A stretch of 64,000 nucleotides of DNA from Pantoea sp. At-9b. Lineage in GTDB: Bacteria; Pseudomonadota; Gammaproteobacteria; Enterobacterales; Enterobacteriaceae. Numbering within the stretch: the first letter of the stretch is position 1; each line of letters starts with the position of its first letter. The stretch spans positions 620,001 through 684,000 of the forward strand of contig NC_014837.1 in NCBI RefSeq assembly GCF_000175935.2, in the 5' to 3' direction. The translations under genes were made by a program, and so were the position numbers. The notes beneath the pieces are model-generated. The model did no database searches, was not told the origin of the DNA, and saw nothing but the letters and a program-made list of their open reading frames with translations. Positions 10,627 through 19,123 of the stretch are shown piece after piece.

Positions 10627-12198
10627 TTATTTCTTTTGCACCGTATCGAAATATAACAGGCTCACACCAATCCCCTGTTGCACATGATCGATATTGTTAC
10701 GGACCGCCACCTGCTGCGCGCCCTGGAGGGTGATGACAAACGGTGAGTTCTGCTGCACCGACTGCTGCAATGCGGTATAGAGCTGGCGACGTTTGGCCGC
10801 ATCGCTTTCACCCGCAGCCGCGCGGGTTTTGGCGCTCAGGTCCGGAATCTCCCAGCCCACGCGCCATGCGAGGGTTTTCGAGCCGCCTGGCACGTTATAC
10901 ACAAAGGCACTGGCGTTGGTATTGGGATCGACATAGTCAGCACCCCAGTAAATAAAGATCGACTGGAAATCGCGCCCGCGCATTTTGCTCCACAGCTCTG
11001 ACTCCGCCACCGGTTGCAGCTCAATCTGAATATCTGCTTTGGCAAAACTGGCCTGTAGCGCCTGGGCTACATCGATATACGGCGGCTGGTTGATCACCGT
11101 CAGTGAGAATCGGGTGCCGGGCTGGATACCGGCCTGGCGCAGGATCTGTTTGGCTTTCGCCACATCGTAGTGGAACGGCTGGTTTTCCAGCGCGCCGTCA
11201 AAGCCCTGCGGCAGGAAACTTTGATGGATTGCGTATTGGCCTTTTAACAGTTGATCAGCGATGGCGTGATAATCCACCAGCCAGCGGGCAGCCTGCCAGA
11301 AGGCCGGGTTGCCGAGCGCCGGTTGTGCTTTATTCTGCGTATTGAAGCCGAGGTAATACACCAGGCTGGAGGGAAAGGCATCGATGCGCAGATTTTTATC
11401 GCTTTTCAGGGCGTCGATCTGGTCCGGCCCCAGCTGGTAGGCAACATCGACATCACCCTGTTGAATCAACAGGCGGCGTGCGCCAGCATCGGCCACCCCT
11501 TTCAGCAGAATGCGTTGCAGATGCGGCTGAGGTTGTGCCTGGGGGTTGGCGGTCAACACCAATGCCTGCTGAGGGACATATTGTTGAATCACAAAAGCCG
11601 CGCTGCCGGCGGAATGGGTATGCAACCAGCCGTTGCCCAGATCCTGATGGGTGGCGTGCTGCTGCACTGTTTTGCTATCGACAATTGAAGCCACCGGCGC
11701 GGTCAGCAGACGCAGCGCCAGATCCTGACCAATCGCCGCAGGCCACTGAATTTCCACCTGGTGATCATTCAACACCTTAAATTGACTGGCGATATTGTCT
11801 GTTGTCCAGCCAAACTCCGCGAGGATAAACGACGGAGCCTTGTTGAGTTGTACTGCGCGGGTTAATGAGAACACCACATCCTGCGGCGTCACCGGATTAC
11901 CGCTGGCAAAATGCGCGCCGGATTTCAGGGTGAAGACCAGGCTGTGCGCTGTGCTGCCCGGTTGCCATGACGTTGCCAGCAGTGGCGCAAGCTTTTGCGG
12001 CGTGTCACGGTCGGCTTCCACCAGCGTTTGGTACAGATTGCGTTGCACGCTGTTGCTGACGGTCTCAAAACTTTCTGCCGGGTCAAAGCTGATGATGCCG
12101 TCGAGTGGCACGGCAACCACTAACGTGTCTTTTGGCGTCGCCGCCTGTGACGCAAAGGCGCAACTGATTAGCGCCAGCAACAAAACTAATGATCGCAT
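10627..12198 (-). CDS. ABC transporter solute-binding protein, family 5
   Basis: A 523-residue periplasmic binding protein of the peptide/nickel/opine family 5 (SBP_bac_5). The N-terminus is a typical Sec signal peptide with likely cleavage after SQA (about residue 19). There is no lipobox cysteine, so a soluble periplasmic protein is expected. Family features include DTLVVAVPLDGIISFDPAES near the start and FTLKSGAHFASGNPVTPQDVVFS around residues 90-115. No permease or ATPase gene is adjacent, so it is an orphan that must work with a transporter encoded elsewhere. The ligand cannot be inferred. Confidence 0.85.
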   Translation of the reverse strand: MRSLVLLLALISCAFASQAATPKDTLVVAVPLDGIISFDPAESFETVSNSVQRNLYQTLVEADRDTPQKLAPLLATSWQPGSTAHSLVFTLKSGAHFASGNPVTPQDVVFSLTRAVQLNKAPSFILAEFGWTTDNIASQFKVLNDHQVEIQWPAAIGQDLALRLLTAPVASIVDSKTVQQHATHQDLGNGWLHTHSAGSAAFVIQQYVPQQALVLTANPQAQPQPHLQRILLKGVADAGARRLLIQQGDVDVAYQLGPDQIDALKSDKNLRIDAFPSSLVYYLGFNTQNKAQPALGNPAFWQAARWLVDYHAIADQLLKGQYAIHQSFLPQGFDGALENQPFHYDVAKAKQILRQAGIQPGTRFSLTVINQPPYIDVAQALQASFAKADIQIELQPVAESELWSKMRGRDFQSIFIYWGADYVDPNTNASAFVYNVPGGSKTLAWRVGWEIPDLSAKTRAAAGESDAAKRRQLYTALQQSVQQNSPFVITLQGAQQVAVRNNIDHVQQGIGVSLLYFDTVQKK

Positions 12199-12730
12199 TA
12201 TTGTTATCCTGAGTGATTGATTAACTGACTCTATCGCTGAGGCGCAATTGGCAAAATGCCGGTTTGTTCTGAGCTGTGCCGGAAATTAACAATCCATTTC
12301 GACGCTCAATCATTTCGCTTATTTTGTGCGCTGCCTGTCATTTTTCGGAAATAGATAGGGTGATTGTGTTTCTTTAAAGTAAATAAGATGTTATTAATGA
12401 GAATAATTCTCTTGTATGGAAGTGTGATTTATTTTTATCGATTAATTTACGGTATTATTGCGATACGTAAATTGTTTTGGTCATTTGCACAGTCGATTTG
12501 TACAAAAACCTGACATTTGTACGGTTAAAACGGAAATTCCCGCCTCGAAAGCCCTTTACCAGCCTGTAACCAAAATTCAACATGATGATGGTTTCTCATC
12601 AAAACACATTTGTAATTTAACTCTTACACTTTGAAATATTTGTATCCCTAAGATTGCCAGGTTGTTTACCGATGAATTAAGTCATTAACAAAAATAATTA
12701 TCTTTCTTAGCAAGTGAGAGTCGTCAGGCC
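12199..12730 (+). other. 532-bp AT-rich leader of the dehydrogenase operon
   Basis: No convincing reading frame is present. It separates two divergent transcription units and holds an imperfect dyad at 12444-12473 and five copies of ATTTG(T/C)A in the same orientation, at 12483, 12496, 12515, 12608 and 12638. The length and repeated signals suggest a regulated promoter region. Confidence 0.6.
12444..12473. promoter_or_regulatory. candidate operator dyad upstream of the gluconate dehydrogenase operon
   Basis: Arms AATTTAC plus GTAT and ATAC plus GTAAATT are complementary over 11 bp with one extra G on the left side, separated by 7 bases. The arms are AT-rich and no T-run follows, which fits a protein-binding site better than a terminator. 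The binding protein is unknown. Confidence 0.4.
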
Positions 12731-13462
12731 ATGCTTCTACAAAAACCGACCACCAGACGTAAATTTCTGCTTGGGTCGCTTTTGGCTTTGCCATTAAGTG
12801 ACCTGGTATTTAAGGGATTAACTGCGGCCCAGGCTGCGGAAATGGCAGCACCGGAACTTGCCGACTATAAACCGATCTTTTTCAGCAGCGATGAGTGGCA
12901 ATTTATTCTTGCCGCCACCGACCGCCTGATCCCTGCCGGCGGCAATGGCAAGGCTCCGGGTGCGCTGGAAACGAACGTACCGATCTTTATCGACCAGCAG
13001 CTGCACAGCCCTGAGTTCGGTGACGAAATCTACATGCAGGGTCCGTTTGACGTGCATGCGCCTGCCACCATGGGGTATCAGATTCCGTTTACGCCGCAAC
13101 AGCTGTACCACATCGGCATCAAGCTGGTGAATCAGTGGACGCAGAGCAACTACCAGAAAGCGTTCCACGAGCTGACGCTGGAAGAGAAAGACGCGGTTCT
13201 CACTAAAGTGAACAAAAATGACGGTATCGACTTCGCCGCACTGGGCGAGCCGAACCTGAAAGCCTCCCAGTTCTTCAGCCAACTGCTTGCAGATACCAAA
13301 CATGGCTACCTCGCTGATCCGATGTACGGCGGCAACAAAGGCATGAAAGCCTGGATTGCCATCGGCTTCCCTGGCGCACGCGCCAGCTTCACCGAGTGGG
13401 TTAAACAGCACAACGTACCGTACCCGCTTGGCCCGGTGAGCATCATGGGTGAGCGCGCGTAA
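12731..13462 (+). CDS. gluconate 2-dehydrogenase-type complex, subunit 3 (gamma)
   Basis: The small subunit of the membrane-bound FAD dehydrogenase complex that oxidises a sugar or sugar acid in the periplasm and passes electrons to the quinone pool. The 243-residue product has a twin-arginine signal, TRRKFLLGSL (residues 8-17), with probable cleavage after the AQA at about residue 35. This subunit is known to help fold or export the FAD subunit, which has no signal of its own, so the Tat signal here probably serves both. It is the first gene of a tight three-gene operon after a 532-bp leader. Confidence 0.9.
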   Translation: MLLQKPTTRRKFLLGSLLALPLSDLVFKGLTAAQAAEMAAPELADYKPIFFSSDEWQFILAATDRLIPAGGNGKAPGALETNVPIFIDQQLHSPEFGDEIYMQGPFDVHAPATMGYQIPFTPQQLYHIGIKLVNQWTQSNYQKAFHELTLEEKDAVLTKVNKNDGIDFAALGEPNLKASQFFSQLLADTKHGYLADPMYGGNKGMKAWIAIGFPGARASFTEWVKQHNVPYPLGPVSIMGERA

Positions 13463-13498
13463 TTGCGTTTCGCATCAGGTATTTGAGACAGGATTATC

Positions 13499-15268
13499 AT
13501 GGCACAGATTACTAAAAAAGAAGTCGACGTCGTTGTCTGCGGCCTCGGCTGGGCAGGCTCGTTAATGAGCATTGAGCTGGCGCTGGCTGGCTTAGAAGTC
13601 CGCGCGCTGGAGCGCGGCGGTGAGCGCGACTACCCCGAGTTCGCCTACCCGAAACCGGCGGATGAATACGCTTACAACGTGCGTAACAAGGTATTCGCCA
13701 CGCCGAAAGAAGTGGCGGTTACCGTGCGCTACAACATGGACCAAACGGCGCTGCCGACCCGTAAATGGGGCGCGTTCGCACCGGGCACGGGCGTGGGCGG
13801 CGCGGGTATGCACTGGACGGCGGTACTGATTCGTCCGACCCCAACTGATATTAAACTGAAAACCTACGTCGATCAGGCTTACAAACCGGGCATTTTGCAG
13901 GAAGACATGCGCGTGATGGACTTCCCGTTCACCTGGGAAGAGATCGAGCCGTATTACTACAAGTTTGAGCTGATTTGCGGCCAGTCTGGTAACACCGGTA
14001 ACCTGCGCGGCCAGATCCTCGAAGGTGGCGACCCGTTTGAAGGTCCGCGTTCGGAACCTTATCCGCTGCCAGCGCTGGAAGATACGCTGAACAACGTGAT
14101 GTTTAAAGCCGCAGCGACGAAGCTGGGTTACCATCCGTTCCCGAACCCGTCTGCCTGCGTCTCTCGTGCGTGGAAAAACCCGTATGGCAACACCATCGCG
14201 CCTTGTAACTACTGCGGTTATTGCTCGAAATATCCGTGCCTGAACTACTCCAAAGCCTCTCCGCAAACGGCGGTGATGGATGCGCTGAAGCGGATGCCGA
14301 ACTTCTCTTATGAAGTGCATGCAGAAGTGGTGAAAGTGGTGCTGCACGATGACCAGAAGACCGCCAAAGGGGTGATTTACTACGACGTAGACGGCAACGA
14401 AGTGTTCCAGCCGGCGAAGATCGTGGTGCTCTCCAGCTTCCAGCTGTACAACGTGCGTCTGATGCTGCTGTCCGGCATTGGTAAGCCGTACAACCCGATC
14501 ACCGAAGAAGGTGTGGTCGGTCGTAACTATGCGTTCCTGTCGAACGGCGGCGCGACCCTGTTCTTTAAAGACAAGAACTTCAACTCGTTCGCCACCGCAG
14601 GCGCAACCGGGCAAATGTTTAACGACATCTCTCCGGGCAACTTCGATGGTCCGGGCCTCGGCTTCCTTGGCGGTGCCAAGATCCACAGTTCCCAGGCGAC
14701 CGGTACGCCAATTGCCACCTCGCTGCCGAAAGGGACGCCGAGTTGGGGGATGGGCTACAAGGAAGGTCTGGAGCAGTGGTACAACCATTCGATGAAGATC
14801 AGCATCACTACGACCTGCCAGTCGTATCGTGATATCTATCTGGATCTCGACCCGCACTACACCGACCACCGTGGCCTGCCGTTGCTGCGTATGACCTTCA
14901 ACTGGAAAGAGAACGAGTTGAAGCTGCAACAGCATCTGAAAGGCATCGTGGGTAACATCGCCAAAGAGTTGAACCCGGATAGCATGAGCATGAGCTTCCT
15001 GCCAATGGGCGCTGACTTTGACCTGACCAAATACGTCTCCACCCATAACGTGGGCGGCGCGGTGATGGGGGATAACCCGAAAACCTCCGCGCTGAACAAG
15101 TACCTGCAAAGCTGGGACGTGCATAACGTGTTTGTACCGGGCGGTAACGCCTTCCCGCAGAACTTCCAGGCGAACCCGACCGATACTATCGGCGCGATCA
15201 CCCTGATGGCGGCGCAGGCAATCAAAGAACACTATCTGAAAAACCCCGGTCCACTGGTACAGGCATAA
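13499..15268 (+). CDS. gluconate 2-dehydrogenase-type complex, FAD (GMC) subunit
   Basis: Catalytic flavoprotein of the glucose-methanol-choline oxidoreductase family, 589 residues. The dinucleotide-binding motif GLGWAG is at residues 15-20, followed by an acidic ERG at the end of the second strand. A conserved cysteine cluster, CNYCGYCSKYPC, lies near residue 240 and may hold an Fe-S centre as reported for related three-subunit dehydrogenases. Near the C-terminus HNVGGAVMGDNP supplies the catalytic His, and NPTDTIGAITLMAAQ completes the active site. Gluconate is the likely substrate, but 2-ketogluconate and sorbitol dehydrogenases share this architecture. It is 4 bp upstream of the cytochrome gene. 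Confidence 0.92.
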   Translation: MAQITKKEVDVVVCGLGWAGSLMSIELALAGLEVRALERGGERDYPEFAYPKPADEYAYNVRNKVFATPKEVAVTVRYNMDQTALPTRKWGAFAPGTGVGGAGMHWTAVLIRPTPTDIKLKTYVDQAYKPGILQEDMRVMDFPFTWEEIEPYYYKFELICGQSGNTGNLRGQILEGGDPFEGPRSEPYPLPALEDTLNNVMFKAAATKLGYHPFPNPSACVSRAWKNPYGNTIAPCNYCGYCSKYPCLNYSKASPQTAVMDALKRMPNFSYEVHAEVVKVVLHDDQKTAKGVIYYDVDGNEVFQPAKIVVLSSFQLYNVRLMLLSGIGKPYNPITEEGVVGRNYAFLSNGGATLFFKDKNFNSFATAGATGQMFNDISPGNFDGPGLGFLGGAKIHSSQATGTPIATSLPKGTPSWGMGYKEGLEQWYNHSMKISITTTCQSYRDIYLDLDPHYTDHRGLPLLRMTFNWKENELKLQQHLKGIVGNIAKELNPDSMSMSFLPMGADFDLTKYVSTHNVGGAVMGDNPKTSALNKYLQSWDVHNVFVPGGNAFPQNFQANPTDTIGAITLMAAQAIKEHYLKNPGPLVQA

Positions 15269-15272
15269 GCAC

Positions 15273-16523
15273 ATGAAATTAAAATCATTGTTAATCGCTA
15301 ATGCCGTGCTGCTGGGAAGCATTGCGGCGCAGGCGCACGCGGCAGATGACGCACAACTGATCAAAAAGGGTGAATACCTGTCGCGTCTCGGCGACTGTAT
15401 GGCCTGCCACTCGGTTGCGGGTAAGCCGGACTATGCCGGTGGCCTGGCGATTGAGTCCAATCTGGGCACCATCTACTCCACCAATATCACGCCGGATAAA
15501 GAACACGGTATCGGTAACTATACCGAGCAGCAGTTCTCCGACGCGGTGCGTAAAGGTGTGCTGCCTGATGGCTCTCGCCTCTACCCGGCTATGCCGTATC
15601 CGGATTACGCCAAAATCAGCGATGAAGACATGCACGCGCTGTATGTCTACTTTATGCAGGGCGTGAAACCGAGTGCCGAGCAGCCGCCGGAAACCAAACT
15701 CAGCTTCCCGTTCAGCCAGCGCTGGGGCATGCGTTTCTGGAACTGGGCGTTCACCTCTGACAAGCCGTTCCAACCGATTGGCGGGGCATCTGCAGAGGTC
15801 AACCGTGGTGCGTACATCGTGGAAAGCCTTGGTCACTGCGGTAGCTGCCATACGCCACGTGGCCTGGGTATGAACGAGAAGGCGCTCGACAGCAGCGACA
15901 ATCAGTTCCTTGCTGGTGGTAGCCTGAACAATTGGGACGTGCCGTCTCTGCGCGGCCTGCCGCGCTGGAGCGAGCAGGAGATCGTCGATTACCTGCAAAC
16001 CGGTCGTAACGATAAAGCGGCGGTGGGCGGTGAGATGAAGTCGGTGATTGAGCACAGTAGCTCGCACATGACCGATGCCGATCTGAAAGCGATTGCTGCC
16101 TACCTGAAGTTCCTCGGGGGCAACCCGCCGCTGCAGGCGTATAACGTCCAGGCGCAGCAGGCGACGGAAGCGAAACTGACCGCAGGGAAAAATCTGTCGG
16201 AAGGTGAGCGTCTGTACCTCGACAACTGTGGCGCATGCCACTTTGTCACCGGTAAAGGCGCGCCGGGTGTGTTCCCGGAACTGGATCAGGCCACGATCGT
16301 CAACGCCAAAGATCCAACCGGGCTGATCCACACCATTCTGGAAGGTGCACAGCAGCCATCGACTGAAAAAACAGCCTCAACCTTGTTGATGCCTGGTTTT
16401 GCCAACCGTCTGAGCGATGATGAAGTGGCGCAACTGGCGACCTTTATTCGCCAGGGTTGGAGCAACAACGCTCCGGCAGTCACGAAAGATCAGGTTGCTG
16501 ATGTGCGTAAGTCATTAAAATAA
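15273..16523 (+). CDS. gluconate 2-dehydrogenase-type complex, cytochrome c subunit
   Basis: Membrane-linked triheme cytochrome c that takes electrons from the FAD subunit to ubiquinone on the periplasmic face. The 416-residue product has a Sec signal peptide (cleavage probably after AHA, residue 23) and three CXXCH heme sites: CMACH at 42-46, CGSCH at 189-193 and CGACH at 319-323. Methionine-containing segments after each site could give the axial ligands. It is the last gene of the operon and is followed by a strong terminator. Maturation needs the Ccm heme-ligation system, not in this window. Confidence 0.93.
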   Translation: MKLKSLLIANAVLLGSIAAQAHAADDAQLIKKGEYLSRLGDCMACHSVAGKPDYAGGLAIESNLGTIYSTNITPDKEHGIGNYTEQQFSDAVRKGVLPDGSRLYPAMPYPDYAKISDEDMHALYVYFMQGVKPSAEQPPETKLSFPFSQRWGMRFWNWAFTSDKPFQPIGGASAEVNRGAYIVESLGHCGSCHTPRGLGMNEKALDSSDNQFLAGGSLNNWDVPSLRGLPRWSEQEIVDYLQTGRNDKAAVGGEMKSVIEHSSSHMTDADLKAIAAYLKFLGGNPPLQAYNVQAQQATEAKLTAGKNLSEGERLYLDNCGACHFVTGKGAPGVFPELDQATIVNAKDPTGLIHTILEGAQQPSTEKTASTLLMPGFANRLSDDEVAQLATFIRQGWSNNAPAVTKDQVADVRKSLK

Positions 16524-16534
16524 TAGCAATCATG

Positions 16535-16562
16535 AAAGGAGCGCAGCAATGCGCTCCTTTTT
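16535..16562. terminator. bidirectional terminator between the dehydrogenase operon and marC
   Basis: AAAGGAGCGC and GCGCTCCTTT are perfectly complementary around a 6-base loop, with T-runs on both strands. It lies between two convergent genes and can end both transcripts. Confidence 0.85.
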
Positions 16563-17239
16563 CAATGGTAGGTATGAATCACTTCCAGCACGCCGTTGAT
16601 AATAAACTGCACGCCCATACACACCAGCAAGAAGCCCATCAGGCGTGAAATCGCCTCAATACCGCCTTTCCCCACCAGTTTCATGATAGCGCCAGAACTG
16701 CGCAGCGAGATCCACAAAATCACCGCGACCAGCAAGAAGGTCAGCACCGGAGCGGTGGCGATGACCCATGCCGGGAAATCGACGCCACTTCGCACTGTGG
16801 ATGCTGAGCTGATAATCATGGCAATGGTGCCCGGACCGGCAGTGCTGGGCATCGCCAGTGGGACAAACGCAATGTTCACCGTTTCACGTGGATTGTCGCT
16901 GGCGTCCAGTTCGTCCTGTTTATGCTCTGCTTCGACCGAATGACCGACCGGTTTCGCCGGGAAGAGCATGCGAAAACCGATAAACGCCACGATCAGGCCG
17001 CCCGCCATGCGCAAACCCGGGATAGAGATACCAAAGGTATGGAGCACCGCGCTACCGGCGTACCAGGCCACCATCATAATCAGGAAAACATACACCGAGG
17101 CCTGAAAAGCCTGACGATTGCGCTCACTGAAATTCATATCACCGGCGAGGCCAAGAAACAGGGCCACGGTGGTGAGGGGGTTGGCGAGGGGAAGAATGAC
17201 CACCAGCCCGAGGCCGACGGCTTTAAACAAATCCAGCAT
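16562..17239 (-). CDS. marC: MarC family inner-membrane protein
   Basis: A 225-residue polytopic membrane protein with about six hydrophobic segments, very close to my recollection of E. coli MarC (221 residues) over [39 protein letters not shown] and [20 protein letters not shown]. The family was once linked to multiple antibiotic resistance through the mar locus, but MarC itself is not known to give resistance and its substrate is unknown. There is a hydrophilic loop near residues 100-120. The marRAB genes, which neighbour marC in E. coli, are not here. Confidence 0.92.
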   Translation of the reverse strand: MLDLFKAVGLGLVVILPLANPLTTVALFLGLAGDMNFSERNRQAFQASVYVFLIMMVAWYAGSAVLHTFGISIPGLRMAGGLIVAFIGFRMLFPAKPVGHSVEAEHKQDELDASDNPRETVNIAFVPLAMPSTAGPGTIAMIISSASTVRSGVDFPAWVIATAPVLTFLLVAVILWISLRSSGAIMKLVGKGGIEAISRLMGFLLVCMGVQFIINGVLEVIHTYH

Positions 17240-17334
17240 GTCGATTCCTTCTGATTAAAACGCGCCGATGGGATATCGGCGCGCGGCACAGCTTAGGGAG
17301 GCCACGTGGGTAAATCTTGCTTAAAGATGTGTCA

Positions 17335-17970
17335 TTAGTGTTTCGGGCGATCCAGTGCTTCGATCAATTCCGGGAAAAAGTCTTCCAGCAACTCGGGTGT
17401 CATCAGGTCAGGATAGTTGATGAGATGTTCGCGAATGCGTTCGTTCACGTCGGGGATCAGACGCAGCGCAGCGTCATGGGCGCTGATTTTTTTCTGTTTC
17501 ATCAGACGCAGTACGTCATCTGGCAGGCTGTCTTCATCCTCGGCTTCTTCCACCGCTTCCAGCGCATCCAGCTCATCCAGCAGATCCATCAGTGCTTCAA
17601 TCTGCGGTGTGCGTGACTGATATTCGGGTGGCATTTCGTTTTCCAGGTAACGCAGCAGAGCGCGTACCGGTGAACCATCGGGTGAAGACGGCGGTTCGCT
17701 GGCAAACCAACTCAGCAAATCATGTTGGCTTATCTGATGGACGTGATAGCCGTTATCCACCAGTTCATCCGCGAGGAGATCGGCGGTGTCATGCTCAATC
17801 AGGCAAATGTGCGTGCGATTGGGGGTAAACTGCTCCAGCCACTGATAAATTTCTTCAATCACGCTGTCATCGTAATTGAAATTCTGGCTGAGATAGCTGC
17901 CGTCCTGTTGATGTACGCAAATGCGAATCAGGTCGGGATCGAAGTAAATCGCAATGTTGATGCCTTTCAT
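17335..17970 (-). CDS. unrecognised protein with an IS110-like RNase H-fold N-terminus
   Basis: I cannot name this 211-residue protein. By eye, its first 110 residues follow the order of motifs in the DEDD domain of IS110-family transposases. A strand ends in Asp11 (YFDPDLIRICV). LIEHDTADLLADEL has Glu59 where those proteins have MEATG. PDGSPVRALLRYL has Asp98 where they have a D-x-x-D pair, but the second acidic position is Pro101. The transposase C-terminal domain is missing. The rest is an acidic linker (EEAEDEDSLPDD) and a helical tail. No inverted repeats or other transposon parts flank it. A host gene with a borrowed fold is one reading; chance resemblance is the alternative. Confidence 0.6.
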   Translation of the reverse strand: MKGINIAIYFDPDLIRICVHQQDGSYLSQNFNYDDSVIEEIYQWLEQFTPNRTHICLIEHDTADLLADELVDNGYHVHQISQHDLLSWFASEPPSSPDGSPVRALLRYLENEMPPEYQSRTPQIEALMDLLDELDALEAVEEAEDEDSLPDDVLRLMKQKKISAHDAALRLIPDVNERIREHLINYPDLMTPELLEDFFPELIEALDRPKH

Positions 17971-18146
17971 GCGCGCTGTCCTGTGAGATCGAAAATCCCA
18001 CTATAGCGTTAATGATGATGCGGGGAAATCACCCCTCAAGGGAAGGGCGTGACGGGCAGCACGATGCCGGGAACGGGGAGAGGGGGCAACGCAGGACATT
18101 GAGCCAGGGGACAGCCTGTCTCACGGTCTTGCGCTGCCCAATACCC

Positions 18147-18653
18147 TTACATGCCGATGTATTTCTTACCTTGCTTCAGTACCACATCACAGGCTTTGGT
18201 CTTCAGCTTTTCGCCCATGGTGGAGTTGCTCAGGCTCTCCAGGTTCAGCTGCTGGCCGTTACCGGTGTTGAGCAAGCCTTGCAGACCCTGCTGGTAATCG
18301 GTTTTCTGCTCTTGTGCGGTGGTGCTGCTCAGGCCAAGTTTGCCCAGCACCTGATCTTTCACCGACTGCACGTTGTTTTTCACTACATTGTGTTCAACGC
18401 AGTACTGCATCACGCCTGCTGCATTGGTCATGCTGTTGGCGCTGACGGCTTTATCCCCACCATTCAGCAAGCCGGTGATTGAAGAAAGTGACATCCCTTC
18501 GCTCGACGTACCGCTGGTGCTGCTGTTCTGTTGACTCAACTGCGAAGCGGCGCTGCTCAGTTGATCCTGCCAGCTCGCTGCTGATGCGCTACCTGCAACC
18601 AGTAACGCAGCAATACCCCATCCCCAAATCACGCGTTGTGTTGTTTTAGTCAT
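18147..18653 (-). CDS. yjjA: DUF2501 periplasmic protein YjjA
   Basis: A 168-residue exported protein of the DUF2501 family. The Sec signal peptide ends at SASA-ASW (about residue 26). A low-complexity Ser/Gln/Thr-rich segment follows (residues 35-53), and the conserved part covers NAAGVMQYCVEHNVV through KACDVVLKQGKKYIGM. Two cysteines in the mature protein could form a disulfide. Function is unknown. In E. coli yjjA is next to dnaTC and opgB; here dnaTC is missing from the locus and opgB is 14 kb away. Confidence 0.88.
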   Translation of the reverse strand: MTKTTQRVIWGWGIAALLVAGSASAASWQDQLSSAASQLSQQNSSTSGTSSEGMSLSSITGLLNGGDKAVSANSMTNAAGVMQYCVEHNVVKNNVQSVKDQVLGKLGLSSTTAQEQKTDYQQGLQGLLNTGNGQQLNLESLSNSTMGEKLKTKACDVVLKQGKKYIGM

Positions 18654-18843
18654 CTCAACCTCATTTCTCTTTATGGCTGACTGGTGTCAGTGTTGCTTAA
18701 GAAAGGGTAGACCTAAGAAAGTTCCGGGGGAAGGGGAGATTGGGAATGTTCTGGTTTTTGGCGGGATTTTGCGCGGAAAGATGCCGTCAGCCGCGGTGGT
18801 GATGATTTTTTCAACGCTTAGCGCACATCCCGATCGATTCCGG

Positions 18844-18871
18844 TTGCGCACCTTGTCGGTAACGGTATAAT
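18844..18871 (+). promoter_or_regulatory. sigma-70 promoter of leuX
   Basis: TTGCGC (18844-18849) and TATAAT (18866-18871) are 16 bp apart, followed by a C-rich discriminator and then the tRNA about 28 bp after the -10. A GC-rich discriminator is typical of stringently controlled stable-RNA promoters. Confidence 0.75.
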
Positions 18872-18899
18872 CCCCAACGTTTTCCGCATCCTCTTCAGT

Positions 18900-18984
18900 G
18901 CCGAAGTGGCGAAATCGGTAGACGCAGTTGATTCAAAATCAACCGTAGAAATACGTGCCGGTTCGAGTCCGGCCTTCGGCACCA
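18900..18984 (+). tRNA. leuX: tRNA-Leu (anticodon CAA)
   Basis: An 85-nt class II tRNA with a long variable arm. The acceptor stem GCCGAAG pairs with CTTCGGC, the anticodon loop is TTCAAAA within a GTTGA/TCAAC stem, giving anticodon CAA, the T-loop is TTCGAGT, and CCA is encoded at the 3' end. It appears identical to E. coli leuX as I recall it. It reads UUG codons. leuX is a known integration site for genomic islands in enterobacteria, but I see no integrase or direct repeat of its 3' end nearby. Confidence 0.97.
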
Positions 18985-18996
18985 ACGATGCAATCA

Positions 18997-19020
18997 AGTC
19001 GCTCAAGGGCGGCTTTTTTT
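18997..19020 (+). terminator. terminator of leuX
   Basis: AGTCGC and GCGGCT pair over 6 bp with one G-T wobble around a 6-base loop, followed by a run of T residues, 12 bp after the tRNA. Confidence 0.8.
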
Positions 19021-19123
19021 GTGCCTGAAATTCACTCCACCACCCAAAATGCCATAGCATTCCCCCCCAACACCCACTAGCATTCTTACCATAGACCCCT
19101 GTCCTCACCACCCAGGCCACCGC

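Noticed and set aside
13592..15364. 590-codon minus-strand frame opposite the FAD subunit
   Set aside because: Complementary to a high-GC coding gene with strong codon bias; very rich in His, Arg and Val without any domain pattern.
18032..18110. G-rich stretch downstream of yjjA as a repeat or small RNA
   Set aside because: It has purine runs but no convincing stem, terminator or second copy in the window.
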